From: Himantopus leucocephalus
Lineage: Eukaryota; Chordata; Aves; Charadriiformes; Recurvirostridae
Assembly: GCA_003993805.1 (NCBI GenBank)
Contig: RSEF01000003.1
Location: forward strand, 37,892,288 to 37,956,287
Length of the DNA: 64,000 bases
Direction: 5' to 3'
Shown: positions 1-30,600 of the stretch, in pieces
Numbering within the stretch: position 1 is the stretch's first letter
Layout: each line of letters opens with the position of its first letter
Notes under the pieces: model-generated
What the model was told of the DNA's origin: nothing
The model's database searches: none
What the model saw: only the letters and a program-made list of their open reading frames with translations
Program-made: the position numbers and the translations under genes

Positions 1-11443
<11,443 letters not shown>

Positions 11444-14400
11444 TTTGTTCATTATGCTAAATTGCAGCAAAGGACACTCCAGACAGAAACTGAAGATAAG
11501 TTTTGGAACAACTGTTGCTCTTTCTGAATGCTGTACACACAGTTCAGTGTACAAACCCCCAGAAGATCCTGCATTGACGTGGGAATAGACTGTCGTCTGA
11601 CAGGCTTTTCGCCATCTCTGACTTAAACTATGAGTAGTTCTGGGACAGTGGGATAAGCCCTGTTGGGTAACATTTCACCGAGCTGTGTGGCTACAAAGCC
11701 ATTACTATGGTGTGATGTGTACAGATTGAACGGTTTGTGTGTTTTTCAAGTTGTTTTTGTTTTTTTAAATAGCTTACACAATAAGAATTTTGTAATGGTT
11801 TTCTAATCCCTATTTACTAGGCCATAGAGGACTATTTTCTGTTACTTAGATACGTCTCCCACTTCCTAAACTGTGCATGGTGAAAAGAGACTGTAAAAAG
11901 AAATCAGTGCAGAATACCGTGGCTAATAGCAAAACATGGTGGTTTAGGTCAAATACAGCTTCATAGATGAAGGAATAATTTGCTGCTGTTAAGACAGTTA
12001 AATATGTTTGTCTTTGCCCTAATTGAACTTTTTCCAGATACCCAAAAAAAGAAAACCCCGTAACTTCTTACATTCCTCTTGAAATGCTGGCTGACAATCT
12101 AAAGAGATGACAATCAAAGCTATGCTAGTCCTTTATTTTGTCTGTTAAAATAGAGCAATAAGCCACAACAGTGTGTTGCTGTGCAAGGCTGGCACACGTC
12201 ATTGATACACACCAAAGGCATTTTGCCTAAAAACTACACAAGTAATGCACAGAGAGCACACAAGACTTGATGTAGCATATCCTTTCACTCTGGAAAAACA
12301 GCTTCTAGCAGAAGGATGTGGAAGAATAGGGAAGAATACATGCAGCTTTCTTCTGTTGTTTTGAGCAGTTAGATTTTTAAATTTTTCTAATATTTTCTAA
12401 TTTTTTTAAGGTTCCGTGGACTTACATGAGGAGTAGTTTGTAGCCTGCTAGCTTGTATCTTAACTCTGCTCAAAACCCAGGAGCAACAGTGGATATCAAA
12501 TCACCTGTTGCTTCTGCCAGGGCAGCTGGATTGTAGGAGAAAGGGCTTTGCCTTCTGACCTTAACTTGTGGCCCCTCCTGTTCTCTTTACTGTGCTCAGC
12601 GTTGCTGTTTGAGCTGAACGAAGAGTCCAAAACCAACTCTTAATTGAGTTTTTTATGCAGATGCCTCAGTTGATGGATTCCCAACCACTTTCTGGACTTG
12701 TGGAACAACAGAGAGGAAGCAGCGGTATTCTTTGGAAATGATTCCCTCGGAGGACAGTGTAACAGTTAAAGGTCATTGTATTTCAAAGAAGGTTGACGCC
12801 ATGAATGCTAAATGCAAATGGAAGAGGGTGGGGTTTTTTTGGTCCTATTTTAAAAAATGGAAAAGGTGGAATCTTTCCTTTTGTGTGGGATAACAGCATT
12901 GTGCTGCTGGAAGGTGCTGAATGGCTGTACATATCCCTGATGAGCCAGTTAAGGAGCTTGGTTTGAAATTCTTTTTAAAATACTGATACAAGCTTGAACT
13001 GCAAAGTCGGTGAGAGGCTTTGGGGTATCTCCTCTCTCTCCTAAAAAGATATTTTTGTGTGTGTGTGTGTAGATAAGTATTTTTTTCTACTGTTGTTATT
13101 CAGGTAAGGAAGCAGGTGAGCAGACTTCTTCTATGTTGTTAGCTATACGTGAAATTTTACATGGTTATTTCGGGGCTGGCAGCTGCTTGCAATGACAGTG
13201 ACCTGGCAGTAGAGTCGGTGGCAGTTGCAGAAGTATGTACCCACAGGTAGGTTTGGGTCTTCAACCCACCTTTTCTTTTCCACCACAACACCCTTAATCT
13301 ACCCGCCACTGCATTTTGTAGGTGTCTAAGTTGGTAAAGGCTGAGCTCTGGCTTCCCTGTTAGGATATACCAAACTCCATACAAAACGTTGGTGCAGTCT
13401 GCGTGGGGCAGTTTCCTACAGCCAGCAGTGGGCAGAGCGTTTCAGCCCTTCCGACCACCATGTGTCCTCTCTCCTTGCACGTGGTTTTTCTCAGGTTTGT
13501 GCAGGAGACTTGCCTGAGGGCTGTCCCTATGTTGGGGGTCATCCTCCCCCTTCTATGCTGTTAAGGCAGCGCTAAGGAATTCAGAAGAGGCAGAATTTGT
13601 CCCTTAAACGTGGCCATCCTGTTAAGGCAGATTTCAGGATTGATTCTTCAGAGAGGCACTATTTTTCATCTTTAGAACCACAACAATCACCTATGAAGTT
13701 GGTAGTCTGGTATTTGCCCAAGCTTGGCAAGGGAAGCAGTGCTTTTTTTTTTTCTTTTTTTTGAACTTCCACTGCTCAAGTGACCAAATTTCAGTGAAGC
13801 CATTGCTATCTTCCAGCCTAACTGTAATAATGTAGATACGGTTTGGTTTTAAACTTCAGATTTTCCTGTGGGGTTGGTTTGTTTCGTTTTAAGGGAGGAA
13901 AAAAGCCAGCTCGGTCACTTGAAAAAGCACAACAGGAATAGAGGGAGGAGGGGACAACAATGAAGTAAAAGGCTTGGCTGATGTCTCTCCCCATGAAGTC
14001 TGCTCCGCTCCAAAGTATTATATGAGCTATTTATTCTTCAAATTGTATTAAAAAAAAAAAAAATGCTGTTGGCCTTTGGAGATTGCCTGACCATATACGC
14101 AGACTTACGGGGCGGGACAATAGAAGCCACAAGCAGTGAGTAGTTGAGGAACCAAAAAATCCAGCATACATCAGGAGTAAACTTTCTTTGGAGTAGTAAA
14201 AATAGCTGTGTTTTTTATTCCCTTTTTTCTACCTTTACTGCAAACTTTGACAGCAGTAGGTTACAGTGTTTAATATCCTTACTCCTAGATGAATTAAGTT
14301 GCATTCATACAAGAAATAGTGCTATGATGATGCTAGAAAAGAGCTCATGTAAAATTTATAGCCTCAAGAGGACACTGTCAAGTACTTTTATATTTTTATA

Positions 14401-14460
14401 CATCCCATTGTTTGTAAATATCCTCTGATAAGCTTGAAAATAAAATTTATTTCCCTATCA
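11444..14460 (+). other. PRKD3: PRKD3 3' UTR
   Basis: Non-coding sequence between the PRKD3 stop codon and the first good poly(A) signal, AATAAA at 14439-14444. No splice-site pair or coding exon was recognised. The stretch holds poly-A, poly-T and TG runs. The extent is inferred from the signal; an ATTAAA before the A-run at about 14047-14061 could be used earlier. Confidence 0.6.
14439..14444 (+). promoter_or_regulatory. PRKD3: Poly(A) signal of PRKD3
   Basis: AATAAA hexamer followed by T-rich sequence, about 3.0 kb after the stop codon. It is the first canonical hexamer I found downstream of the gene. Confidence 0.6.
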
Positions 14461-15119
14461 GACTTGTTATTTTTATTTACATGAATTATCTATCTCACAT
14501 GTTCTTAGAGAAGTTATGCTTCCTTGGTTTGTCATTAGATATGCCCTGCTGTGGTAATGCTGCTAGCAGGTGCTTTGGAACTAATAACTCTTTTTGCATG
14601 GTTCCTGTCACCATTCTCTTTATAAAAATATCTTCAAAAGCGTCAAGGCATCTTGTGTTTTTTAGCAAGTACCAAAGCTGAGTACATTCACAGTTGCCTT
14701 AGCACATCTGTTTGTTACTGACATGTTTTTAACTTGATTCCAATAGTAAATACTTCACTCAGCTCCATTGTAAGACCCCTGAAACATGGTTGATTCTCTG
14801 CTCTGTGTATGCTGGTTTCAGTATGTGCAGTGTTTGATTTCTACACACACTGCTTTGAGTAGGTCAGTTAATAGGTTTAGCGTGCTGCACTAGCTCTACT
14901 CTGAAATAGCACTCCCTACCAAAATGTGGCTAGGCCCTGAATCATAATTGCCTGGAGAAATAATGTGACATTTCATGTGCTTTCAGTTCAAAGATAAATC
15001 ACAATATTTAGTTCTTACCTTGCTGTGTATGTAGCTATATGCAGATTACATACTGCAAAACATTTAGTATATGAAACCATAAAATGCAGGACTCTCTTCC
15101 TTTTGCTTTGATTTTTTTT
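14461..15119. other. Intergenic spacer between convergent PRKD3 and NDUFAF7
   Basis: About 660 bases separate the two facing poly(A) signals. I see no exon, repeat family or RNA gene here. Confidence 0.5.
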
Positions 15120-15125
15120 TTTATT
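15120..15125 (-). promoter_or_regulatory. NDUFAF7: Poly(A) signal of NDUFAF7
   Basis: TTTATT on the plus strand is AATAAA on the minus strand, 57 bases beyond the NDUFAF7 stop codon, giving a short 3' UTR. Confidence 0.55.
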
Positions 15126-15181
15126 TAATAAGTTGCTATTGAAAGCTACTACTATTAGACATTTTGCTACAGTATTTGAAA

Positions 15182-21336
<6,155 letters not shown>

Positions 21337-21651
21337 AGCAGCGGCGTGGACGCGCGTGCTCCGTCTCCGTCGCTTCCTCCTCCTCGTCCTCCCCCTCCCT
21401 CTCCTCCCCAGGTCCTGGCCGCTTGGTAGCCGCACTGGGACTCGCTGCCTGCGTGCGGACGGGCCGCCGGCTAAACCCCGCTGAGAGAGGGGGGTAAAGC
21501 GCCGCTGAGATTTTGCCTAAGGCGCCCCTCTGCTCCCCCTCCACGTCTGTCCCGCCCTGTCCGCGCGCGCCGTTCACCAGCCCCCTTGCAGGACCTGCGC
21601 TCCCGCCGTCCCGTGGGGCCGGAAGCGCGTACGAGCTTCCGGCGGGCAGCG
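21337..21651. promoter_or_regulatory. Bidirectional promoter NDUFAF7 (-) / CEBPZ (+)
   Basis: The two start codons point away from each other with 315 bases between them, so both 5' UTRs and the core promoter must fit here unless transcription starts inside the other gene. There is no TATA box. Near CEBPZ an inverted pair of ETS/GABPA-like sites, CCGGAAG (21619-21625) and CTTCCGG (21636-21642), precedes a YY1-like ATGGCGGC that overlaps the CEBPZ start codon at 21652. Such elements are typical of housekeeping divergent promoters. Factor binding is inferred, not shown. Confidence 0.8.
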
Positions 21652-24600
21652 ATGGCGGCGTTCTGGGACTTCGGCGCGAGGGACCCGAAGAAGGCGGGCG
21701 GTGACAGCGACGAGGAGGAGGATGATGAAGAAGAAGAAGATGGAGATGCCGAAGGTTTCACGCTGGACGAGGTGCTTCGCCTCGGCGGCACCAAGGTAAG
21801 GGGGGGGGGCGGGCGGGCGGGCGGGCGGGAGAGAACGGGAGCACGTGGCGGCCGGGACCCCCCCCCCGGCCCGGGCCTCCCCCGGCCCGGCCTGTGTGGG
21901 ACGCGAGGTGTGGGGAGTTGTTGGGGGCGCGCGGCCTAGTGGCCGGGTCCCCCCGTAACGGCCGTGCACTGCCGCCCGCAGCAAGACTACCTGATGCTGT
22001 GCGCCGTGGACGAGGCGGAGGAGATGGTGGACGGCGGCAAGAAGGACGCGATCGACGACCTGAAGGCGGGGGAGCTGGAGGCCTTCGTCAGCTCCCTGGG
22101 GCTCGGCAAGTATGCGAAGAGTTGCCTGGTAGTGGAAGAGGAGGAGGAGGAGGGTGGCAGCAGCAAAGAGAAAGAAAAGCCCCCAAAGAAAGAGAAAAGC
22201 AAGAAAGAAACTAGCTCTCCTTCATTAGAAGGGAAAAAAGAAAAAGAAATCAAGGAAAAGGCAAGCGGTGTGAAAGACAGCAAGAAGAAACAAGCTGGTG
22301 GTGGTCAGGACCAGCAGCTTTCAGCAAAGAAAGAGAGGCTGGAAGAAGATTTTGAATTTCATGCTAGACAAGCGATACTGATCAAACCAGGAGGCAAATG
22401 GTATGATCTAGAATACACCAACGAGTTCTCTCCAGAGCCACAAAATCAGACGCTTCTGTCCAAGTATAAGGCCTTGGCCCAAAAGCTGTACCAACATGAG
22501 ACAGACCTGTATAAGAATAAGACAGATTATCAGAAGGGGGCCTCTTCAGCATGGATGAAAACCGTTGTCTCGTCGGGTACCTTGGCTGACAGGATGGCAG
22601 CGATGACCCTTCTCATTCAGGACAGTGCTGTCCACAGTCTCCAGTTTGTTGAGAACTTGGTAAACCTCATAAAGAAAAAGGGCAGCAGGCATCAGAGCCA
22701 CATGGCTTTGGATACTTTGAAGGAGCTTCTCATTTCGGATCTTTTACCAGACAATCGGAAATTATGGTCTTTCTCGCAGCGACCATTTAACGACATAGAG
22801 AAGATGTCGAGTGGCAACAGGGATTCAAGGGACAGACGATTGGTACTGTGGTACTTTGAGCATCACCTGAAACTGCAGGTGGCAGAGTTTGTGCAAGCGT
22901 TAGAAACACTGAGTCACGATTCTTTGACAGCAACAAAATCCCGAGCACTGGCAGTTGCCCACGAGCTTCTGTGTAACAAGCCTGAGCAGGAGAGAGTCCT
23001 GCTTGTTCAGCTGGTAAATAAACTGGGGGACCCTCAGAACAAAATCGCCACCAAAGCCTCTTATCTTTTAGAGACGTTACTTCACAAGCATCCAAATATG
23101 AAGGGAGTAGTGTGCAGTGAGGTGGAGAGGCTTTTGTACCGGTCAAACATTAACGTGAAAACTCAATATTATGCCATTTGCTTTCTAAATCAGATAGTTC
23201 TCAGTCATGAAGAAAGTGCATTGGCTAACAAGCTGATAACTTTATACTTTTCCTTTTTTCGGAACTGCATTAAGAAAAAAGATGTTGAATCCAAAATGCT
23301 CAGTGCCCTTCTTTGTGGGGTAAACAGAGCTTACCCTTATGCTGAGACTGGTGATGAGAAAGTGAAAGAACAAATGGACACGTTATTTAAAGTTCTGCAT
23401 CTTGTGAACTTCAGTACGAGCGTCCAGGCCCTGATGTTACTGTTTCAAGTGATGGACTCTCAGCAGACTGTATCGGATAGGTACTACGCAGCACTATACA
23501 AGTAAGTGACAGCTTTGCATTTTTTATATAAATTTCATTTTATGAGGGAGTCACTATTAATTTAAAGTTGCAGAATCACCTATTTTGCTTTCAAGATCTT
23601 GTGAGTTTTGCGTCTCGTTGGCTAAAAATTTCTGATGTTTTCTATGAGCTAGACAAAAAAGCATGAGATTTCTTTGACTTAACGTGAGAATAAAACAAAT
23701 GTTAGTGATAGGTTCTGAGAACACAATACATGCATTTCATCCTTTGCACTGTTTTCTGGTGTCATGTTTTAATTCCAGAAACTATTTGAAACTAATAGAT
23801 AGTTACTTCTGAAGTCACTTTTACAGGTACAGTGGTTCAGTCACATAATAGCCTAAAATCGTGTTTCCTTTTTTTCATTTGGGGTGGCGGGGACATATTA
23901 TATTAATAAATTCTTTAGATGATTTAATTTGTATAGTTGGAGAGGCTTATGTTATAAAAGTATCTGGGTTTTTTTGTCCCAGCTGGTTGTTTAGACTCTT
24001 TGTAGGATCCTTACAGGCTTCTGTTTAGTAGACCAAAGGGTAGTTGCTCATTTTTAAATAGGGAACTCAAGTTCCCCCAGAATGTGCAATCTGTTTAGGG
24101 GCCTTCCTGTGCCTGGCAGTCTGGAAAAAAAATGGAATAGAAAATGAACGTGCCAACACATAAGTCTGGTCTGATTGTGAAGCATGCTAATTGCTAACCA
24201 TTTTCTTTGTATTTTTTTGAAATTCTGAATAAATCAGATTAGTTTCTTTCTTCAAACAGCTCAAATTTTGAACCTGTTTTCAGTTGAACTCAGTTTCTGT
24301 GTGTTTTCTTACAGGTTTTTTTTTGTTTACTGATACAAGCTTTTTTTAATCTTCAGTGTCTCATATATATCTAGAAATATTACACAGCTGTTGACAGTTC
24401 AGGGTTGGTCGTAATGGCTTTGAGTACTGGTGAACAAGCTGTCACTGGTCTTTTAGATGGCACTCTGAAAAATGTAGATGATTGTTGTTAATAGCAGTTA
24501 TTCTCCTACTTGCATTATGACAATCAGCAATATTTTCTCCTGTGTGTTCTACAGGAAGCTTCTAGATCCTGCTTTAGCAACCTGCTCAAAGCCATCGATG

Positions 24601-27600
24601 TTTCTTAATCTTGTCTATAAATCTCTGAAGGCAGATGTAGTGTCACGGCGCGTGAAGGCCTTTGTGAAGAGGTTACTTCAAGTCACTTGTGGACAAATGC
24701 CACCCTTCATTTGTGGAACCCTCTACCTTCTGTCTGAGCTTCTGAAAGTAAAACCAGAGTTAAGGGTCCAGTTACAGGATCATGTGGTATAAGATTTTTT
24801 ATTTATCTCATTGTTATTTCAATATGAGCTAGTATCCTAAGCATAAGTTTTCCCTAACCTGTTTATTAGCAACCTGAGGGTTTGCTAATACGTTATGTTA
24901 TGGGTGAAAGCACTTGAACAATTATAACTACATTAAAAATCTGAATAGATGAGGGTGTTTTAAGCATTCTAGTGGGTCTTGTGGACTTCATTCATGGAGA
25001 GAGGATTATTTTGTTAAATGCTGTATAAGTAAGCAAGTAAACATTCTTCACCCAAAAACTTTGTCAAAACGTGGCCTGTTTGTTTATTCTGTCTGCAGTC
25101 TCTGAAGTATAGCTAGGCAGGACTGGATTTTTTTTTTCTTTCTTTCTTCAGCCAGGGAGGGACCATTACACTGTGTGATATAAACTGTAAAGTTAGATTT
25201 TCAGTCCTGTATTAAGGCCAAAAATCTGTATTGCTTAAACATCGGCCACCATTTGTTTATATTTTTGTAGGTAGCTTCTTAAGAACTCTGTGTGCATTTT
25301 TCTAGAAAAACAGAAAAAAACTGGAAAGGAAAAGCTGTTTGGTAGCATTTTTTGTTGTTTAGGAGTCAGATGATGAAGAGTGCTTTAAGGATCAAGAAGA
25401 GGCTGAAGAGGCTGAGGAAAAATTTGTGGATGCAGACAAAGAAGTAAAAGGTGAAGAGAGGAAGAGCACAATGGAAAATTCTGCTAAAACAACTGACTCG
25501 AATTCAACAGCCTCGTGGGTGCATCATCTGAATATGGGAGGTAAATTAGCAAGAAAATATAATTCATTTAACTTCTGACGTTCTGTAACAGTGACATGTT
25601 GATCAAGACTTGTAAAATTAAGTGATTGAAACATTAGTTTTTCAGATTGAAGCTTGATTCAAAGCAATCAGTCAGAATAATTTTTCTTTATCTGTTAGCT
25701 CAGCAGTGATGAAGAGACTGTATGAATCTGCTAGTGTATTTCACTTTATGCAGTTTGTTACATTTGTGCCTAAGCAATAAACAGGCTTGGGATTTTTTGC
25801 TTCCAAGCTGAGACACCTTCAGAGCGATGTGGCCAAGATTAGGACCTGTAACCGCTCATTCGCTTGTGAAGCTTGTTAGAACAATTTGTTTAGCTTTGAA
25901 CCTGCTTCTAGCTTCACTCTTTCTTGGAGACCTTTTGGGACAGAGCAGGGCTTTTCAGGAGCTTCCTTGGAAGCACATAGGAACTCACCTGTGCGCCCAA
26001 TCATACGGTGGGGATAGGCAGCTGAATATAACCCTTATTTGCTACTGAATGAATCTGTGGCCTGTCCAGCTAAGAAGGATGGACAGCATTATTGTCATGG
26101 TGAAATGAAAATAATACTATCATAAAGTTACCTGAAGAAATGTAAGTCGTTTTCATCTTCTCCACCCCTCAGGCAGGAAGAATGGAGCTTCGTATGATCC
26201 TATGCACCGAAGTCCTTTATACTGTGGTGCTGAAAGTACAAGCCTTTGGGAATTGAAGAAGGTAAGGCATTCTTATGTTACTGATTACTGTATTCCTTAG
26301 TGTGGCCCTTGTATTGAGAGAAGAAAACTAACTTGGTTGTTCTTGGAGTAGCTACCTGGGTAACATAACAGAAAGGTTAAATGACACATTGTTCAGCTTT
26401 AAGCTTGTACATGTAACATACAATACTGATATTCCGGAGTAGGGAGTAGGAATTTTTAAGTGGAGATTTGAACAATAATAATCTTTTTTGACTTTCGGAT
26501 CTTAGCTTTGTATCAATAAAGCTTTTTAGCATTGAATTAAATAAAAATATGAGGATGTATTTAGTTAACGCAAACAAAAGATGAGAACTTGAAGTTCTTC
26601 TGTTATTCAAGGGCAGAGCACATCAGCCTTGCGCTACATGCGTCTGTGCATCATTTGGTGAGTTACAGAGTGGTCTTATGACACAGTGGTGTTGTCAGGA
26701 GTCTGATATGTCAACATGAATAACAATTGGATTTATTTTTAAAGTAGAAATAAATAAGTGATTCATGTTTTTTCAGCTTTCTGAACATTTTCATCCATCT
26801 GTGGCCCTCTTCGCAAAAACAATTCTAGAAGTAAGTTCTTTTACCAGTTTGTAGCTTTGAAGTTTGATTTTTATGTTAGCTGTCTTTTGTCATTTGAAAA
26901 AATACTTTATAAAGCCTCCTTGCACTCTTGCAGGTAACTAGCAGCTCTGCAGCACTGTAGCATACACTCAAATGCAAAGGTTTTCATGGAATTTAGATGT
27001 TTTATCTAAGGGAGACTGCTTACAGAATTAATTAACTCTGTAAAAATGTGGGCATTACATGGTTCTTAATGCTTTTCTAGAGTTTTGGTCTACCTTCTTA
27101 TTTAAAGTGGGTTTTTTATGTGGGGAACCCTGCTGTTGGAACAAATTATTTTTTAATACTGTTGTGGTATCATGCCAAAAGTACTCAAACCAACACAAGT
27201 ATGTATTTAAAATATTTATTTTCATTTGAATATATGGTATCCAAATAGTGCTGAGTATTAACTGCTATTAGCATAGTACATTGCAAGGCAGTTCATCACT
27301 GAAACAAAGTGAATGAGGTGGTTTTAGTTAAGAAAATACCGAAGTTCCAAAAATAAGAACCTGTACAGGAGTGTATTAACTGGGCAGGCTTATGTGATGA
27401 AGTATCCCCAAGTCTTTGTCCTTTTAAAGTGTGGTCTAATGTTGTTCTCGGACTGTCTGAGTCATCTGTGTTCAGTTGCTGTCTTTCTAAAATGAAGATC
27501 TTAATGATTTTTGGCTTTTTTCTTCTTTCAGGGAAATCACGTTCAGTACTCTGGTGACCCTTTGCAGGATTTCACACTAATGAGATTCTTGGATCGCTTT

Positions 27601-30600
27601 GTGTACAGAAATCCCAAACTCCATAAAGGCAAAGGTATGACAAACTTCTCTGTACATATTGGCATATGATCTTGTTATTGATGGTGGTCAAACTCTTTTT
27701 CTCTCAGATTGCCAAGTAACCCTTTGCACTTGTTGAGTATTCGGTGTGCCTGTGGTGCAACAGAGGAGTGGGATCAGTCTTCAGGACTGCAAGAGAGATA
27801 CCTGCAAATCAGAACCAGTTGACAGTCACATACTGCTGCCTCTCGCATCCACACGGCAGAAATTGCTAACCTAGTAGGAATAAGCAAAGTGATAGGGAAA
27901 TGTAAAGACTGCAGAATGGTTGAGGTTGGAAGGGACCTCTGGAGGTCATCTGCTCGAGCAGGGCCACCTAGAGCAGGCTGCCCCAGCTGTCCAGATGGCT
28001 TTTGAATGTCTCCAAGAATGGAGACCCCACAGCACCTCTGGGCAACCTGTGCCCGTGCACAGCGGCCCTCGCAGTGAAAGAGTGTTTACTGATGCTCAGA
28101 CGGAGCCTCCTGCATGAGGTGCCCATCACCTCTTGCCCGGTCATGGGCACCACTGAAAAGTGCCTGGCTGTGTCTTCTTTGCACCCTCCCTCCAGGTATT
28201 TATATACATTGATGAGATCTCCCTGAGCATCCTCCAATCTGAACAATCATAGCACTCTCAACCTTTCCTCACAGGACTGATGCTCCAAGTCCCTTCATCA
28301 TCTTCGTGGCCCTTTGCTGGACTCTCTCAGTATTCCCGTCTGCCTTGTACTGGGGAGTCCAGACCTGGACACAGCACTCCAGGTGCAGTTTCACAAGTGC
28401 TGCATAGAGGGGAAGGATCATTCCCTCCACCTGCTGGCAATACTCTACCTAATAGCCAAGGATACTGGTAGCCTTTTTTGTTGCAGGGGCACGTTGCTTG
28501 GCTCATGGTCAACTTGGTGTCCACCAGGATACCCAGGGTCTTTTCTGCCAAGCTGCTCTCCAGATGGGCATCCCCCAGCATATGCTGGTGCATGGGGTTG
28601 TTCTTCCCCACGTGCAGGACTTTGCACTTCCCTGTGTTGAACGGCATGGGGTTCCTGTCAGCCCGTTTCTCCAGCCTGTCAAAGCCCCTCTGGATGGCAG
28701 CATGACCCACTGGTGTGTCAGCCACTCCTCACAGATTTGTAGCAATAGTAATAAAGTAATTTGTTTCTGATTTATGTTCTGCTACAGAAAACACCAGCAG
28801 TGTGGTAATGCAGCCAAAGAAGAAGCAGTTTATGAAAGACATGCAGAATCTTGCAGGTAAGCCAGCCCTTTTTCAGTTAAGATTAATGATGGCTAAAAAG
28901 TTACTGGCTGGTTGTTGTAGACGTGTCACCTGCGGTGTCTGTGCTATTTCTGTTAGCAATAAAAGAAAGTCTTGTCCATTAGGAGTGCAGTGGAGGTGCC
29001 TTATGTTCATGATTAGGTCTAATCTTGTAAGGGTGCATCGAATCTCCACAGCTGAAACTTTGGATCCATTGAATCATTTTAAGAACAAATGACATAGAGA
29101 AAGTCAGCTACCTCAACTGTTAGCCTCTTGAGTAGAAAAACACTTTGGCTTCTACTGTAGCACTTGACTACGCACCAAATTTTTTTTAAGACCTTTCTTT
29201 TCTCTCTGTTTTTCCCCCCTAATTGTCAATTACTTTTAATTGTAGTAATTCCTTTTTCTTAGGCAATGCATGACGAAGATCATACCTTCTGTTTAGCCAT
29301 CCCATTAAGAAATGTGTAACAGTAAAGAACAGCTACTGAAAACTGCATGCCTTGTTTTCTGTGCTACTTTTGCTATGACCTGTGTATGCTTCCTATACCT
29401 TCTCTCACATTATCTTTTTTCTCCATCCCCTGAGAAAGAAATGCACCCACTGGGTAAAGAGTAGATCTGCAATCTTGTATAAAAAGTTTAGAACATCGTT
29501 ACAAATTTGTTTGTAGCTGGCACTGTGACCTTTTAGGGGGGAAAAAAGGCCTTAGAATTTATTCCAGCTAATGATATTTCTAGTTAGCAGAGCAATCAGT
29601 TAGGGTGCTAACCTCAGAGGGACATGAATTTATAAAAAACTAACTAAATTTTCCATGCATAAACATGCCATTCTTTTGTCTGGCATCCTAGTTTTATGAA
29701 TAATGTTTTTTAAAAATTCTTAAAAATGTCTAAATTTATATAAAAATCTTAAAAACATATGCTGATCTAGCAGTAGTTATTGTGTATTGATGTTTCAATT
29801 TGTTTCCAATTTATCACATAATCCCTTTTGTTCTGCTTATTGTGATTGAAAAATGACTTAAAATCTTAGAAAATGGATTTATGTAATGATTTAAATCACA
29901 TTAAGCTCTTTCAGTAAGTGATACAGATTAGTCCATACAATGCCACAGCTGCAGCTATCATTAGGATTAGTGTAAGGTATCTTTGGCACTGTTGTTTTGC
30001 TAAGAATCTTCCTGCCTCCAGAAAGAGGCTGCCTTTTGTCTGGTCCCACTGTTCCCAGCAATTAAGGGCAGGATTTGGTGGTAAGAAAAAGCAGCTAAAA
30101 ATCAGGGTAAACCATCAGTAAAACATGTTGCTTAAGGAGAGGCTAGGTGCCGTCTTTGCGGTAGAATCTCTGTAACGTTCCCAGGGATTTGCTTTCCTCT
30201 AACTTTGGGTCTGTTGTGTTGCACAGAGGTTTTAGTTATACAGATTAGCTGATGTACCTTTACTGATACGTGTCTTATGGCTATCAAAGCTTAAAGTAGG
30301 AATTTTTACTTAGAATGCACGTGAAGGTACAGTTTGTTTATCGCATTCTTTAGTTTATTCTGAGTTGAAGGAGCAGACAGCATTTAGAACTGGATTTGAG
30401 GAATTTAAGTGTTCTACAAATGAAACACCTGATACAAAAATATGAATATATTAATATGGGTACAAAGATACGCACTTATTGCGTACAGCTGGCCTCTGCT
30501 GAGGCTTAGAGAACCGAGATTGCAAATTCTCTGATACTTTCTACTGTTCATTTGAAGAGTCCTTCTGTGAGTATGCTGATCTGGTTGCAGAAACTTGGAC

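Noticed and set aside
22787..23146. 119-codon minus-strand frame
   Set aside because: Shadow of CEBPZ exon 2 on the opposite strand.
25704..25812. Possible C/D-box snoRNA in a CEBPZ intron (GTGATGA, then CTGA)
   Set aside because: Spacing is long, there is no terminal stem, and internal boxes are unclear.
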